A stretch of 64,000 nucleotides of DNA from Gammaproteobacteria bacterium RIFCSPHIGHO2_12_FULL_36_30 (GCA_001801815.1 MGXU01000003.1:124001-188000), one strand, 5' to 3'; numbered from the stretch's first letter, positions 42,610-52,348 are shown. The notes: generated from the sequence alone by a model not told the origin. Translations and numbers: made by a program.

Positions 42610-43389
42610 TTAAAAAACCCACATCAATCCTAAACTAGCGATATTTACGCTGGGAATATAATCAACATAATTTTTCGAAAGTGATCCTTTGCCGCTAAGA
42701 TAAGTGAAACTAGTTAAAATACGCATGTGTTGTGTAAAAGCATAAGCGAGCCCTGCTGAAACCATGGGAACAAAATCTTGATTTTTTGTGGATGTTGTCA
42801 TCGCATCAGCTGATACATTGGCTGCGGGCAAATTACTATAATTCGACGAAAATTCTGCATCTTCATATGCACCGCCCCCAGCAGCAAATAATGACAAACC
42901 GGTTTTCTTGATAGGTAATGATGCTTTTAATAAAAGATCTGCGGCATAATTAGTTGAGCTGGTGCTAGCAGTGCCAATTAATGTAGTTTGATTTTGATCG
43001 GTGTATGAATTGATATTGTAACTACCAGAAAAAAAATGCAATCCACCAATTTCCATGCTGAAATAAGGATTAAACATATACCCAAAACTAATTTGCTCAA
43101 TTAATCCTGCTGTGTTATTTGGTATATAAAGCAGAGTATCACCCGCGCCCGGCGGAGTTTGCGGCAACAAAGGGCTGCTAGTGTTAGTTTGCCAACCATA
43201 CCCTACATTCAACATAAGATAAGCGCCAGAAAAAACAGGTTCTGGTTTTGGTGTGTACACAACAAATTGCGGAATATCGGTTTTGAAATGATAAACGCTG
43301 CTGCCAGATTGAATTGTTAAAGCTGCGGATTCTGCGCTAATCAATAATATTGAGATACCAAATACGATGCGAAAGTGTTTTCCTAACAT
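42610..43389 (-). CDS. outer-membrane beta-barrel protein
   Basis: A 259-residue protein with a signal peptide (RIVFGISILLISAESAAL) and an alternating beta-strand pattern rich in aromatics and Gly (GAYLMLNVGYGWQTN, LIEQISFGYMFNPYFSMEIGGLHFF, AADLLLKASLPIKKTGLSLFAAGGGAY, VPMVSAGLAYAFTQHMRILTSFTYL), ending in Phe as outer-membrane proteins do. It resembles eight-strand barrels abundant in Legionella and Coxiella surfaces. It is convergent with the integrase (2-bp gap) and follows the repetitive surface protein on the same strand. Confidence 0.8.
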   Translation of the reverse strand: MLGKHFRIVFGISILLISAESAALTIQSGSSVYHFKTDIPQFVVYTPKPEPVFSGAYLMLNVGYGWQTNTSSPLLPQTPPGAGDTLLYIPNNTAGLIEQISFGYMFNPYFSMEIGGLHFFSGSYNINSYTDQNQTTLIGTASTSSTNYAADLLLKASLPIKKTGLSLFAAGGGAYEDAEFSSNYSNLPAANVSADAMTTSTKNQDFVPMVSAGLAYAFTQHMRILTSFTYLSGKGSLSKNYVDYIPSVNIASLGLMWVF

Positions 43390-43492
43390 GGTATACCCTA
43401 GTTGATTGTGAATTCCGCCGCAGTGATATCATGATACATTAACATGCTAATTTACAACAACGCCTTCCGTGGCGATGCGGTTTTTGTCATTC

Positions 43493-45223
43493 TTAATTGG
43501 TATTGGAACAATAATGCCACGTACCAACATACTGATCTGGTCCACCTTGAATGGCAATATCGGTATTCATCGGCAGATTCTCAAGTTCACTACATCCTTT
43601 TTCAAGCATGTCATTTGTTAAGTTCAGCGCGACCTTACTTATTCCTGAATCGATATTTGCAAGGTTAATAAAGGAAGATGTAATCGTAACGCTAAATGGT
43701 GAGTTATTTGTATTTGAAAAACCGAATCCAGTCATGCTTGCCGCTTCCATATCAACACGACTAAAAGTGAATGTGCCATTCGCAGCTGTCACATCTAAAT
43801 TAAAAAGATCTCCGGAACCCGCCGTGTCAGTTACAGTTAAATTTGCTAGTGCAGAATTAGAGTCCATTGTAATGGTGCCAGTAATGTTAGTTACTCCCTC
43901 GCCCGCACCTTCTAATGTAACATTAGCCGGAATTGGTGAGCTTAACGAATAATCACCGCCACTTAATTTAACTGTTTGCGGATTACCATTTTTTAAAGCT
44001 TCTGCGCCAGCGTCTGATAAAGCAGTTTGCAATGAAGCAACGCTATTGGCAAACCAAAAACCAGATCCTAAATGTTGCGCAAGAGGTTGAGTTTCGGTAG
44101 TGATGGCAGCAGCAATAGAACCTGCTGCTGATGAACTGGTTGCTGGAGCCAATGCGTTCGTGATTGTAGTATTCACTGCGGTATTAGCTGCGGTATTAGC
44201 TACTGCACTAACTGCAGTCTGAACGGCATTGCTCGTTGCGCTATTAATTGAAGCAGCAACGGCCGTATTCACTGCCGAATTAAAACCTGTATTTCCAGAT
44301 AAATTTGAAATAGCTGTATTAATAGAGCTTGTTATCGAACCTTGCGAACCCAATGCGGTTCCAATTACTGAATTAACAGCTGAAGTAAAATTTTCATTTG
44401 GAGTTGTAGTGTATGATCCAATCGTACTATTTACATCATTAGATACTGTCGTCGGTAAAGCTGCAATGGCAGAACCGATAGAACCTGTTGAGCTCAATGT
44501 GGTATTAATTGTGCTAATAGCGTTTTTGTTAGCATTTTGTTGTTTTGACGTCGGTAAATTTGTATCTGCTGTAATCGCTGCATCAACAGCTGAAGTAAAA
44601 TTTTCATTTGGAGTTGTAGCGTACGATCCAATCGTGCTAGATATTGTCGTCGGTAAATTTGTAATTGCAGTATTGATATTAGTAATACTACTTGCATTTG
44701 CGCTGATAGCTTTTGCGTTTGTGCTGATACCACTTGCATTCTTTGTTATGTCGCTTTCATCGGTTGTTTGTTGTGTTTGAAGATCACCGATATTTTTCAT
44801 ATTAGTTGTTTGTTGCGTTAACGTCGGTAAATTTGTATCTGACGAAATAACAGAATCAACTGCTGTAGCAAAACCTGTATTTCCAGATAAATTTGAAATA
44901 GCTGTATTAATATCTGTATTAACATCTGCTGTTGTTGGTAAATTATCAATGTCGTTATTAATGCTAGCGATGCTATTTGTATTGGTAGTGATATCGCTTG
45001 CATTTGTGCTGATAGCACCCGTATTAAGATTTACTTGTGTATAAACATCACCAGCCCAAGCATATAACGTATTACTCAGATAACCAGCAACATCCCCAAT
45101 GTTATAATCGGTTGAAGAATATTGCGAGGCAAGATTAGGTACGGTTGCCGCAAAAACCCCTGTCGAACAAGCAATACCCGCCGCCGCAATGATTACACGT
45201 AACTGTTTGTTTTTGTATGTCAT
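43493..45223 (-). CDS. exported repetitive surface or fibre-like protein
   Basis: A 576-residue protein with a signal peptide (QLRVIIAAAGIACSTGVFAA). Residues about 60-390 consist of degenerate repeats with I-x-x-N heptads (ITTNTNSIASINNDIDNLP; SANASSITNINTAITNLP), typical of trimeric coiled-coil stalks in adhesins and fibres. The C-terminal ~180 residues look like a parallel beta-helix (VTLEGAGEGVTNITGTITMDS..LANLTV). There is no YadA-type anchor at the end. DNA-level duplications show recent expansion. It has a strong PmrA-box-like promoter. Likely a surface or secreted adhesin. Confidence 0.65.
   Translation of the reverse strand: MTYKNKQLRVIIAAAGIACSTGVFAATVPNLASQYSSTDYNIGDVAGYLSNTLYAWAGDVYTQVNLNTGAISTNASDITTNTNSIASINNDIDNLPTTADVNTDINTAISNLSGNTGFATAVDSVISSDTNLPTLTQQTTNMKNIGDLQTQQTTDESDITKNASGISTNAKAISANASSITNINTAITNLPTTISSTIGSYATTPNENFTSAVDAAITADTNLPTSKQQNANKNAISTINTTLSSTGSIGSAIAALPTTVSNDVNSTIGSYTTTPNENFTSAVNSVIGTALGSQGSITSSINTAISNLSGNTGFNSAVNTAVAASINSATSNAVQTAVSAVANTAANTAVNTTITNALAPATSSSAAGSIAAAITTETQPLAQHLGSGFWFANSVASLQTALSDAGAEALKNGNPQTVKLSGGDYSLSSPIPANVTLEGAGEGVTNITGTITMDSNSALANLTVTDTAGSGDLFNLDVTAANGTFTFSRVDMEAASMTGFGFSNTNNSPFSVTITSSFINLANIDSGISKVALNLTNDMLEKGCSELENLPMNTDIAIQGGPDQYVGTWHYCSNTN
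44282..44914 (-). repeat. internal duplications within the surface protein gene
   Basis: A ~45-bp block at 44282-44326 recurs at 44871-44914 almost unchanged, and a ~54-bp block at 44375-44430 recurs at 44584-44637 with few differences. They encode the NLSGNTGF and SYTTTPNENFTSAV/SYATTPNENFTSAV units. Such near-identical units allow recombination and length variation. Confidence 0.7.
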
Positions 45224-45296
45224 GGTTGTTATACCTCGTTGTTTTTACAGCCAAACAATCCATGATTTACACCTAAAGTCCGTTAAATTTAATACC

Positions 45297-45330
45297 ATCA
45301 TACCAGCCGATCCTTAAGGTAAAATTAAAT
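45297..45330 (-). promoter_or_regulatory. PmrA-box-like direct repeat and -10 for the surface protein gene
   Basis: On the minus strand TTAAT-TTTACC-TTAAG is followed after exactly 10 bp by TATGAT (45302-45297). It has the same layout as the icmV and icmW sites. The rest of the 339-bp gap between this gene and speA (45224-45562) holds no gene I can support; a speA promoter must lie there but no convincing hexamers stand out. Confidence 0.6.
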
Positions 45331-45562
45331 TTAATGTGTATTTTTAAGCATTTTTATCATCATAATTTGGAATTCAAACAGTCTACATTTATACGCGAAA
45401 TAAAATATGATTGTACTTATGTATCATTACAACAGTACATTAAAATTATAACGAACGACGCGATTACATCCAACTTATTACATTTTAAAGAATATCTCAT
45501 TTGAACAGCCCGCAAAATTATGTTAAAAAGCTCTTTAAATTAAAATTTTTGGAGCGCGCTTA

Positions 45563-47524
45563 ATGCCAGATAATGAAAATAGCGACACCGCAGCAACTGT
45601 TGAAATCAAAACACCCGCTGCGCCAACTTTTATTTCAGAAGAATTACAACAACAAATTCGCAAAGTTTATAACATTGCGCATTGGAGCGCAGGTTACTTT
45701 GATATTGGAAATAAAGGCAATATCGTTGCAATGCCCGACAAAACACGTCGCGATATTGCAATTGATATGGATGAATTATTAGAAACAATTTATCAATCTG
45801 GATTAACCGCACCTGTTTTAATTCGCTTCACTGATATTTTAAAACAACGTTTCGAAGAATTATTTGATTCATTTACAACTGCCATTACTGATTTTAATTA
45901 CAAAGGAAAATTCACGGCAGTTTATCCAATCAAAGTAAATCAGCAACGCCGCGTTGTACATGAAATTGTAAAACATGGTAAAGATCGCATTGGATTAGAA
46001 GCAGGAAGTAAACCAGAATTACTCGCAGTTTTAGCGCATCCAACAGGTAACTCATCGATTATTATTTGCAATGGTTATAAAGATCGCGAATATATTCGTC
46101 TTGCGCTAATCGGTCAAGCACTCGGTCATCAAGTTTATATTATTCTCGAAAAATTATCGGAAGTATCACTCGTTTTAGAAGAAGCAAAAAAAATGAATTT
46201 GACGCCGCGTTTAGGTGTGCGCGTTCGTTTAACTGCAACCGGTACAGGAAAATGGCAAGATACTGGTGGTGAAAAATCAAAGTTTGGTTTTTCTGCAAAT
46301 TATTTATTAAAAATTATTGAAAAATTACAAGCGGCAAATTCGATTGATTGTTTGCAAGTGATGCATTTTCATTTAGGTTCGCAAATTGCAAATATCGGCG
46401 ACATTCAACGCGCATTGCGAGAATGTGCGCGTTATTACACTGAATTACGTTTGATGGGAATCCCCATTCACACAGTCGACGTCGGCGGCGGACTCGGAAT
46501 TGATTATGAAGGAACACATTCACGCTCAGATTGTTCTGTGAATTACAGCATTCAAGAATATGCGAATAATATTATTTATACGATCGGCGAATTTTGTAAT
46601 GAAAGAAATATTCCACACCCAAATGTGATTACAGAATCAGGACGTGCGATGACAGCACATCATGCTGTGATGATTGTCAATATTATTGATATTGAAAGTG
46701 CGATGGTAGCTGAAAATGAATTAACAAATATTCCAAGTGATGCGCCAAAAACAATTCAAGATTTATGGTATGGTTTTCAACATGTCGATGAATACACTGC
46801 GCTTGAAAATTATCACGACGCATGTCATTTAATGAGTGAAGTACACAGTCAATATACTTACGGACTCGTGAATTTAAAACAACGCGCACTTGCAGAACAA
46901 ATTTATTTAATGACTTGCACACGCGTGCGTGAATTATTAAAACATTCTGTGCGCGCACATCGTGAAGCAATTGATGAATTAAATGAAAAATTAGCAGATA
47001 AAGTTTTCGGCAATTTTTCTTTATTTCAATCGATGCCGGATTCGTGGGCAATTAATCAAATTTTTCCGATTATTCCTGTGAATGGATTAACAACAAAACC
47101 AAATCATCGCGGTGTATTGCAAGATATTACGTGTGATTCTGATGGTAAAGTTGATAATTATGTTGATAGTCAAGGTGTGGAATCCACATTACCACTTGTC
47201 GAATTTAATCCACAAAAACCCTATTATTTAGGCATTTTTCTCGTCGGCGCCTATCAAGAAATTTTAGGCGATATGCATAATTTATTTGGTGATACGAATT
47301 CTGTTCACGTTGAATTAACTGAAAATGGTGGATATCAATTAGTACAACCTGTTGAAGGCGACACGGTAACTGATGTGTTACGTTATGTGCATTTTGATGC
47401 GTCAGAATTATTGCAATCGTATCGCAGTCAAATGGCGCAAGCGAATTTGTCGCAGCAGGAAAGACAAATGTATTTGGAAGAATTAAGAAATGGGTTGCAG
47501 GGATATACTTATTTGGAAGATTAA
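45563..47524 (+). CDS. speA: biosynthetic arginine decarboxylase SpeA
   Basis: SpeA decarboxylates arginine to agmatine, the first step to putrescine via agmatinase. The 653-residue length equals E. coli SpeA (658). The fold-III PLP lysine is in FTAVYPIKVNQQRRVV; further motifs are GLEAGSKPELLAVLA, GVRVRLTATGTGKWQDTGGEKSKFGF, MHFHLGSQIANI, VDVGGGLGIDYEGT and GAYQEILGDMHNLFGDTN with the distal catalytic Cys region ITCDSDGKVD. Its ribosome site is TGGAGCG. No speB is adjacent. Confidence 0.96.
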   Translation: MPDNENSDTAATVEIKTPAAPTFISEELQQQIRKVYNIAHWSAGYFDIGNKGNIVAMPDKTRRDIAIDMDELLETIYQSGLTAPVLIRFTDILKQRFEELFDSFTTAITDFNYKGKFTAVYPIKVNQQRRVVHEIVKHGKDRIGLEAGSKPELLAVLAHPTGNSSIIICNGYKDREYIRLALIGQALGHQVYIILEKLSEVSLVLEEAKKMNLTPRLGVRVRLTATGTGKWQDTGGEKSKFGFSANYLLKIIEKLQAANSIDCLQVMHFHLGSQIANIGDIQRALRECARYYTELRLMGIPIHTVDVGGGLGIDYEGTHSRSDCSVNYSIQEYANNIIYTIGEFCNERNIPHPNVITESGRAMTAHHAVMIVNIIDIESAMVAENELTNIPSDAPKTIQDLWYGFQHVDEYTALENYHDACHLMSEVHSQYTYGLVNLKQRALAEQIYLMTCTRVRELLKHSVRAHREAIDELNEKLADKVFGNFSLFQSMPDSWAINQIFPIIPVNGLTTKPNHRGVLQDITCDSDGKVDNYVDSQGVESTLPLVEFNPQKPYYLGIFLVGAYQEILGDMHNLFGDTNSVHVELTENGGYQLVQPVEGDTVTDVLRYVHFDASELLQSYRSQMAQANLSQQERQMYLEELRNGLQGYTYLED

Positions 47525-47552
47525 AAGGGGTGAAGACACCCCCCTTTTTTTT
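47524..47552 (+). terminator. rho-independent terminator of speA
   Basis: GGGGTG-AAGA-CACCCC (47527-47542) followed by C and eight T (47545-47552). The opposite strand gives an A-rich lead, so it may also serve the convergent gene ending at 47557. Confidence 0.9.
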
Positions 47553-47556
47553 CAAA

Positions 47557-48009
47557 TCAATTAGAAGTTGATTGCATTTGACATTGAATTGAAGTGCCAG
47601 AGCAATAAGAAGTGGTCTTCTCACCAGGTTTCAACGGATTTCCATTTGAATCTTTCCATGCATTGCCTTTATTGAGTACCGGCACATATCTTGGTTGATT
47701 GGTCCAAAGTACAATCCCAAACGCGGCGTTTTGATACAGACACTGGGTCTGAAAAGTCTGTTGTGGATTTATAAAAGCTACAGGAGAAGAAAATTTCACC
47801 TCGCCTGGACCGCTGGGTTGATCCCCAGTAATCTGGTTGTTCCAACCTTGAGACTGAAGCGGATATGTCATGCATGAATAATTGCCTTGCGAGTTCGCCA
47901 CCAACTGACAAGTAAATTTTTGCGGACAGTTTAGTATTTGAGTCGCTGCGTACAAATTAAAACTAGTTAACAAAAGACTCGAAGCTACAATGTATTTTTT
48001 TAATATCAT
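47557..48009 (-). CDS. small exported protein, unknown
   Basis: A 150-residue protein with a signal peptide (MILKKYIVASSLLLTSFNLYAA). The mature part has six Cys (ILNCPQKFTCQLV, YSCMTYP, TQCLYQ, TSYCSGTSIQCQ), suggesting three disulfides, and ends Gln/Ser/Thr-rich. I do not recognise a family. It is convergent with speA. A TATAAT on the minus strand at about 48057 is a possible -10. Likely periplasmic or secreted. Confidence 0.65.
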   Translation of the reverse strand: MILKKYIVASSLLLTSFNLYAATQILNCPQKFTCQLVANSQGNYSCMTYPLQSQGWNNQITGDQPSGPGEVKFSSPVAFINPQQTFQTQCLYQNAAFGIVLWTNQPRYVPVLNKGNAWKDSNGNPLKPGEKTTSYCSGTSIQCQMQSTSN

Positions 48010-48200
48010 AAATCACCCCACATTCCGGCATTATTCATTGCCAGTTAAGCCGATATTATAGTAATAAAAAAATGGAATTGCTGTGGCATTAAAAATGCAT
48101 TGAATTACAATTGACTATCTTCCATTCGTGACGGACTGTGGGCAAAATGCAACACAGTTTTCATCGCACGATTTCCTATAAAGATGTTCTAATCATTATC

Positions 48201-48226
48201 GGCGTGGTCGCTAGCGCTCTCACTTC
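48201..48226 (-). repeat. dispersed GCGCTAGCG repeat, copy C (after SDR stop)
   Basis: GGAAGTGAGAGCGCTAGCGA then CCACGCC begins one base after the stop of the SDR gene at 48228, in the gene's orientation, as copy A does after ruvA. Confidence 0.7.
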
Positions 48227-48227
48227 C

Positions 48228-48974
48228 TTACCTCAACCGCAACGCTCCGTCTAATCTAATTACTGAACCATTCAAATAATTATTTTCAATGATATGCGCG
48301 CATAATTCACCATAGTTTTTTGAATCACCTAATTGTTTCGGAAATGGAACATCAGCAGATAATTGTTTTTGAACTTCTTCTGTCATGCCAGAAACCATCG
48401 GTGTTTGCATCACGCCCGGCGCAATTGTCATCACGCGAATTCCAAATTTACTGAGTTCACGCGCAGCGGGTAATGTCATCGCTGCAACACCACCTTTTGA
48501 AGCGCTATAGGCGATTTGCCCTAATTGTCCTTCAAATGCAGCAATTGAAGCGGTATTAATAATCACGCCGCGCTCACCAACTTCATTTAATATTTTTTGT
48601 GTCGACATTTTTTCTGCAACCAATCGCAACACATTAAATGTGCCAATTAAATTAATTTGTATTACGCGAGAAAAATCGTCGAGTGGCATTGCACCATTTT
48701 TTCCGACAATGCGCGCACCGTGAATTATCCCAGCGCAATTAATTGCCGCGTGAATTTCGCCGCATTGAGAAATAATATTTTTAACAGAATTTTCAGAAGT
48801 TACATCACATTCAAATGCTTTTGCGTGAATTTCTGCTGCGATTTTTTCAGCTTGCGAAATATTTTTATCGAGCAAAATTATTTTTGCGCCGCGTTTTGAT
48901 AATTCGCGTGCAGTTGCTGCGCCTAAACCAGATGCGCTGCCCGTGATGAGGACTGTTTTTTCTTTGATGTCCAT
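48228..48974 (-). CDS. short-chain dehydrogenase, HSD10/3-hydroxyacyl-CoA type
   Basis: A 248-residue NAD-dependent SDR. It has the cofactor motif ITGSASGLGAATAREL, the acidic residue LLDKN that favours NAD, NCAG, and the catalytic S-Y-K set in NTASIAAFEGQLGQIAYSASKGG. The segment PGVMQTPMVSGM and the ending NNYLNGSVIRLDGALR match type II 3-hydroxyacyl-CoA dehydrogenase (17-beta-HSD10), which acts in fatty acid or branched-chain amino acid oxidation and on steroids. Substrate is not certain. It follows the DegT gene by 6 bp. Confidence 0.85.
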   Translation of the reverse strand: MDIKEKTVLITGSASGLGAATARELSKRGAKIILLDKNISQAEKIAAEIHAKAFECDVTSENSVKNIISQCGEIHAAINCAGIIHGARIVGKNGAMPLDDFSRVIQINLIGTFNVLRLVAEKMSTQKILNEVGERGVIINTASIAAFEGQLGQIAYSASKGGVAAMTLPAARELSKFGIRVMTIAPGVMQTPMVSGMTEEVQKQLSADVPFPKQLGDSKNYGELCAHIIENNYLNGSVIRLDGALRLR

Positions 48975-48980
48975 TATTCC

Positions 48981-50081
48981 TTATCCATTCACTGTTAATG
49001 CACTCAATTGCTCACAAATTTCTTTCACTGTTTTTTCCTGCAAATAAGGATGAAACGGCAAACTCAACACACGTTGCGCGCAGCGTTCTGTGATCGAAAA
49101 TGATTGACCAGTATTCGCAGAGCTCGTTAAAGCAACTGGCTGTTGATGGAGTCCAATTGGATAATGCACGGCGGTTGGAATACCTGCTTCCAATAATGTT
49201 TTTTGCACACGATCACGATCACTCACTTGAATTGTATATTGCGCATAAACACTTTTATTGTGCGACGCAATAACAGGTGGTTTTAAAAAATCGGGTAAAG
49301 CATTGCGATAATAATTCACAACAGTATCACGCATTTTTAATTCTTTATCAAAAATCGCTAATTTCTCGAGTAAAACTGCTGCTTGAATCGTATCCATGCG
49401 ACCATTAATTCCAATTGCAACATGATTGTAACGACTTTTTTGTCCATGATTTGTGATTAAACGCATGCGATGCGCTAATTCATCATCATTCGTAAAACAA
49501 GCACCGCTATCACCATAACCACCCAATGGTTTTGACGGAAAAAAACTCGTGCATGCAATTTCACTTAACGCACATGATTTTTTTCCTTTGTATTCAGCGC
49601 CAAAACTTTGTGCTGCATCTTCAATCACGGGAATATTATGTTTTTTTGCAATTGCATTAATCGCATCCATGTCAGCACATTGACCATACAAACTCACTGG
49701 AATAATTGCTTTGGTATTTTCAGTAATCGCTTTTGCTAATAATGTTGGATTTAATAAATACGTTTCGGGATCAATATCAACATAAACTGGCGTTGCACCC
49801 AGCAAATAAATTACTTCAGCTGTTGCAAAAAAACTAAAAGGCGTTGTAATCACTTCATCGCCTGGACCAATATTTAAAGCCATCAACGCAATTTGCAATG
49901 CGGTCGTTCCACTTGCCATCGCGATGCAGTGTTTTACACCAACATAATCAGCTAATTGGCTTTCTAATGCTTCAATTTCAGGACCAAATAAATATTGCCC
50001 GTGCTGCAAAACACGTGCGATTGCAGCATCAATTTGCGTTTTATGCTGCTGATATTGCGTTTGTAGGTCAATAAATTGCAT
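48981..50081 (-). CDS. DegT/DnrJ/EryC1-family sugar aminotransferase
   Basis: A PLP-dependent aminotransferase for nucleotide-linked keto sugars, used for LPS or glycan amino sugars. From ATG 50081 (MQFIDLQTQYQQHKTQIDAAI) it is 366 residues. Motifs: HCIAMASGTTALQIALMALNIGPGDEVITTPFSFFATAE, VIEDAAQSFGAEYKG (PLP Asp), the Schiff-base Lys in TSFFPSKPLGGYGDSG, and GINGRMDTIQAAVL. Close to WbpE/PglE-type enzymes. The frame is open to 50168 but overlaps the divergent purB; the shorter start fits the family. Confidence 0.92.
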   Translation of the reverse strand: MQFIDLQTQYQQHKTQIDAAIARVLQHGQYLFGPEIEALESQLADYVGVKHCIAMASGTTALQIALMALNIGPGDEVITTPFSFFATAEVIYLLGATPVYVDIDPETYLLNPTLLAKAITENTKAIIPVSLYGQCADMDAINAIAKKHNIPVIEDAAQSFGAEYKGKKSCALSEIACTSFFPSKPLGGYGDSGACFTNDDELAHRMRLITNHGQKSRYNHVAIGINGRMDTIQAAVLLEKLAIFDKELKMRDTVVNYYRNALPDFLKPPVIASHNKSVYAQYTIQVSDRDRVQKTLLEAGIPTAVHYPIGLHQQPVALTSSANTGQSFSITERCAQRVLSLPFHPYLQEKTVKEICEQLSALTVNG

Positions 50082-50152
50082 ATAGTTTCCTATGTGTTTA
50101 TAACAACTTATACTATGATAATAGAGCAAGCATTTGTAAAAATGAGGATAAC

Positions 50153-51514
50153 ATGCCGCTATCAACACTCACCGCCATTTCTCCACTCGATGGACGTTAT
50201 GGCGCTAAAACCGAAAAATTACGGTCAATTGTAAGTGAATATGGACTGATTTTCTACAGGTTATCTATTGAAATTGATTGGTTAATTGCATTATCTGAAA
50301 ATGCGCAAATAAAGGAAGTAAAAAAATTATCACCTGCCGAACAAACATTTCTAAAAAAAATATTAAAATCATTTAATGAAAAAGAAGCTGAACACATTAA
50401 AAAAATAGAACAGAAAACGAATCACGACGTCAAAGCAGTTGAATATTATTTACGAGAAAAATTGGAAAAGCATGCGAGCTTAAAACGATTATCACCTTTT
50501 ATTCATTTTGCATGCACATCAGAAGATATTAATAATTTAGCCTACGCATTAATGATTCGCGAATCTCGCGATAAAATATTAAAAATAGAATTACAAAAAA
50601 TAATTAAAACACTCAATGCACTCGCAAAAAAATATGCAAAAATTCCAATGTTATCACGCACGCACGGACAAGCTGCAACACCAACAACGCTTGGCAAAGA
50701 ATTTAAAAATTTTGCAATACGATTAGCAACACAATCAAATTATTTTTTAACTATTCCAGTTGTTGGAAAATGTAACGGCGCAGTTGGAAATTATAATGCG
50801 CATGTTGTAGCTTTCCCCGAAGTGGATTGGCAAAAATTATCGAAAAAATTTGTTGAATCGCTGGATTTACAGTGGAATTCACACACAACACAAATCGAGC
50901 CGCATGATTTTTTAGCGCAATATTTTAATGCATTAAATGTGTGTCACACAATTTTAATCGATTTTTGTCGTGATATGTGGGGTTATATTTCACTGCATTA
51001 TTTTTCACAAAAAAAATTAGAACATGAAGTGGGTTCGTCAACGATGCCACACAAAGTTAATCCCATTGATTTTGAAAATGCAGAAGGCAATTTAGGATTA
51101 TGCATTGCACTTGCAACTCATTTATCACAAAAATTACCACTCTCGCGTTTTCAACGCGATTTAACTGATTCAACTGTACTGCGAAATATCGGTTGTGTTT
51201 TTGGATATGCGTTTATTGCACATCAATCATTACAAAAAGGATTATCAAAATTAATTCCAAACGCATCGTTATTAAAAAAAGAATTAGATCAGCATTGGGA
51301 AATTTTAGCAGAACCAATTCAAATGGTGATGAGACGTTATGGCATTACCGACGCATACGAACAATTAAAAAAAATATCGCGCGGTAAAACAGTTACACAA
51401 AAACAATGGCGTGATTTTATTAATCAATTAAAAATTCCAGAAAAAGCAAAAAAGGAATTGAAAGCGTTGAAACCAGAAAATTATGTGGGATTAGCTGTGA
51501 AGCTTTCACAGTAG
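50153..51514 (+). CDS. purB: adenylosuccinate lyase PurB
   Basis: PurB catalyses two steps of purine synthesis (SAICAR to AICAR, and adenylosuccinate to AMP). The 453-residue product matches the E. coli type (456): LTAISPLDGRYGAKTEKLR at the start, FACTSEDINNLAYALM, SRTHGQAATPTTLGKEF, and the signature GSSTMPHKVNPIDFENAEGN. Ribosome site AGGAT. It is divergent from the DegT gene and followed 9 bp later by the papain-like gene. Confidence 0.97.
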   Translation: MPLSTLTAISPLDGRYGAKTEKLRSIVSEYGLIFYRLSIEIDWLIALSENAQIKEVKKLSPAEQTFLKKILKSFNEKEAEHIKKIEQKTNHDVKAVEYYLREKLEKHASLKRLSPFIHFACTSEDINNLAYALMIRESRDKILKIELQKIIKTLNALAKKYAKIPMLSRTHGQAATPTTLGKEFKNFAIRLATQSNYFLTIPVVGKCNGAVGNYNAHVVAFPEVDWQKLSKKFVESLDLQWNSHTTQIEPHDFLAQYFNALNVCHTILIDFCRDMWGYISLHYFSQKKLEHEVGSSTMPHKVNPIDFENAEGNLGLCIALATHLSQKLPLSRFQRDLTDSTVLRNIGCVFGYAFIAHQSLQKGLSKLIPNASLLKKELDQHWEILAEPIQMVMRRYGITDAYEQLKKISRGKTVTQKQWRDFINQLKIPEKAKKELKALKPENYVGLAVKLSQ

Positions 51515-51523
51515 GAGTACACA

Positions 51524-52348
51524 ATGTCACTCGGAAATTGGCTCGTTAAAAAAACCAGCAAATTTTTGCTAACGAATACTTCACCTTCACACAGTTATTT
51601 ATGTGATTTTTCGCGTATTCGTCACGAAGTGCGACCAGCAGATGTTTTGTTAATTGAAGGACGTAATCGCGTTTCACATATTGTGCAACACATTACGCAA
51701 AGTCCGTGGAGTCATTCTGCGCTATACATTGGTCATTTATATAATATCGACGATCCGCAATTACGCGAATTTGTACAACAACATTATAAAGGTTTACCAT
51801 CAGAACCATTATTAGTTGAAGCGATGATTGGTCAAGGCACCATTATTGTTCCGTTATCAAAATACAAAGAAGAGCATATTCGTGTTTGTCGTCCAACTGG
51901 TTTATCACATTTGGATGCACAAAAAGTCATTGGTTATGCAGTAAATAGCATCGGACGAAAATACAGTATTCGAAATTTTCTTGATTTAGGACGATTTATT
52001 TTATCAAGTAAATTTATTCCGCGTCGTTGGCATTCTAGTTTATTTAATCAAAAAGCGGGAAAAGCGGAACAAGATATTTGTTCTGTGATGATTGCAAAAG
52101 CATTTGCATCTGTAAAATTCCCTATTTTGCCGCTGATTCGTGAAGACGCACAACAAAATTTAGAAATGATTCGTCGCAATCCAAAATTATATTCGCCGAG
52201 TGATTTTGATTATTCACCTTATTTTGACATCATTAAATATCCTATGATGCCCGTCGCAGGTTTCAGTATTTATCGTCATTTCCCATGGCAGGAAAATTTG
52301 ATGAGTAATGATGATGAAGGAATTAGTAAACACGAAGATAATAATTAG
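51524..52348 (+). CDS. permuted papain-like (YiiX/YaeF-type) cysteine hydrolase
   Basis: A 274-residue protein with the permuted NlpC/P60-like fold of the YaeF/YiiX family (peptidase C92). The putative catalytic His is in HITQSPWSHSALYIGHL (around residue 66), and the Cys in AEQDICSVMIAKAF (around residue 186); DVLLIEGRNRVSHIVQ and YAVNSIGRKYS fit the pattern. Members act on bacterial or host amide or acyl bonds; several are pathogen effectors. There is no signal peptide or lipobox, so it is cytoplasmic or a Dot/Icm substrate. It shares an operon with purB. Confidence 0.75.
   Translation: MSLGNWLVKKTSKFLLTNTSPSHSYLCDFSRIRHEVRPADVLLIEGRNRVSHIVQHITQSPWSHSALYIGHLYNIDDPQLREFVQQHYKGLPSEPLLVEAMIGQGTIIVPLSKYKEEHIRVCRPTGLSHLDAQKVIGYAVNSIGRKYSIRNFLDLGRFILSSKFIPRRWHSSLFNQKAGKAEQDICSVMIAKAFASVKFPILPLIREDAQQNLEMIRRNPKLYSPSDFDYSPYFDIIKYPMMPVAGFSIYRHFPWQENLMSNDDEGISKHEDNN

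Noticed and set aside
45224-45562. A small gene or riboswitch before speA
   Set aside because: Only short AT-rich frames without ribosome sites, and no conserved riboswitch structure that I can recognise.
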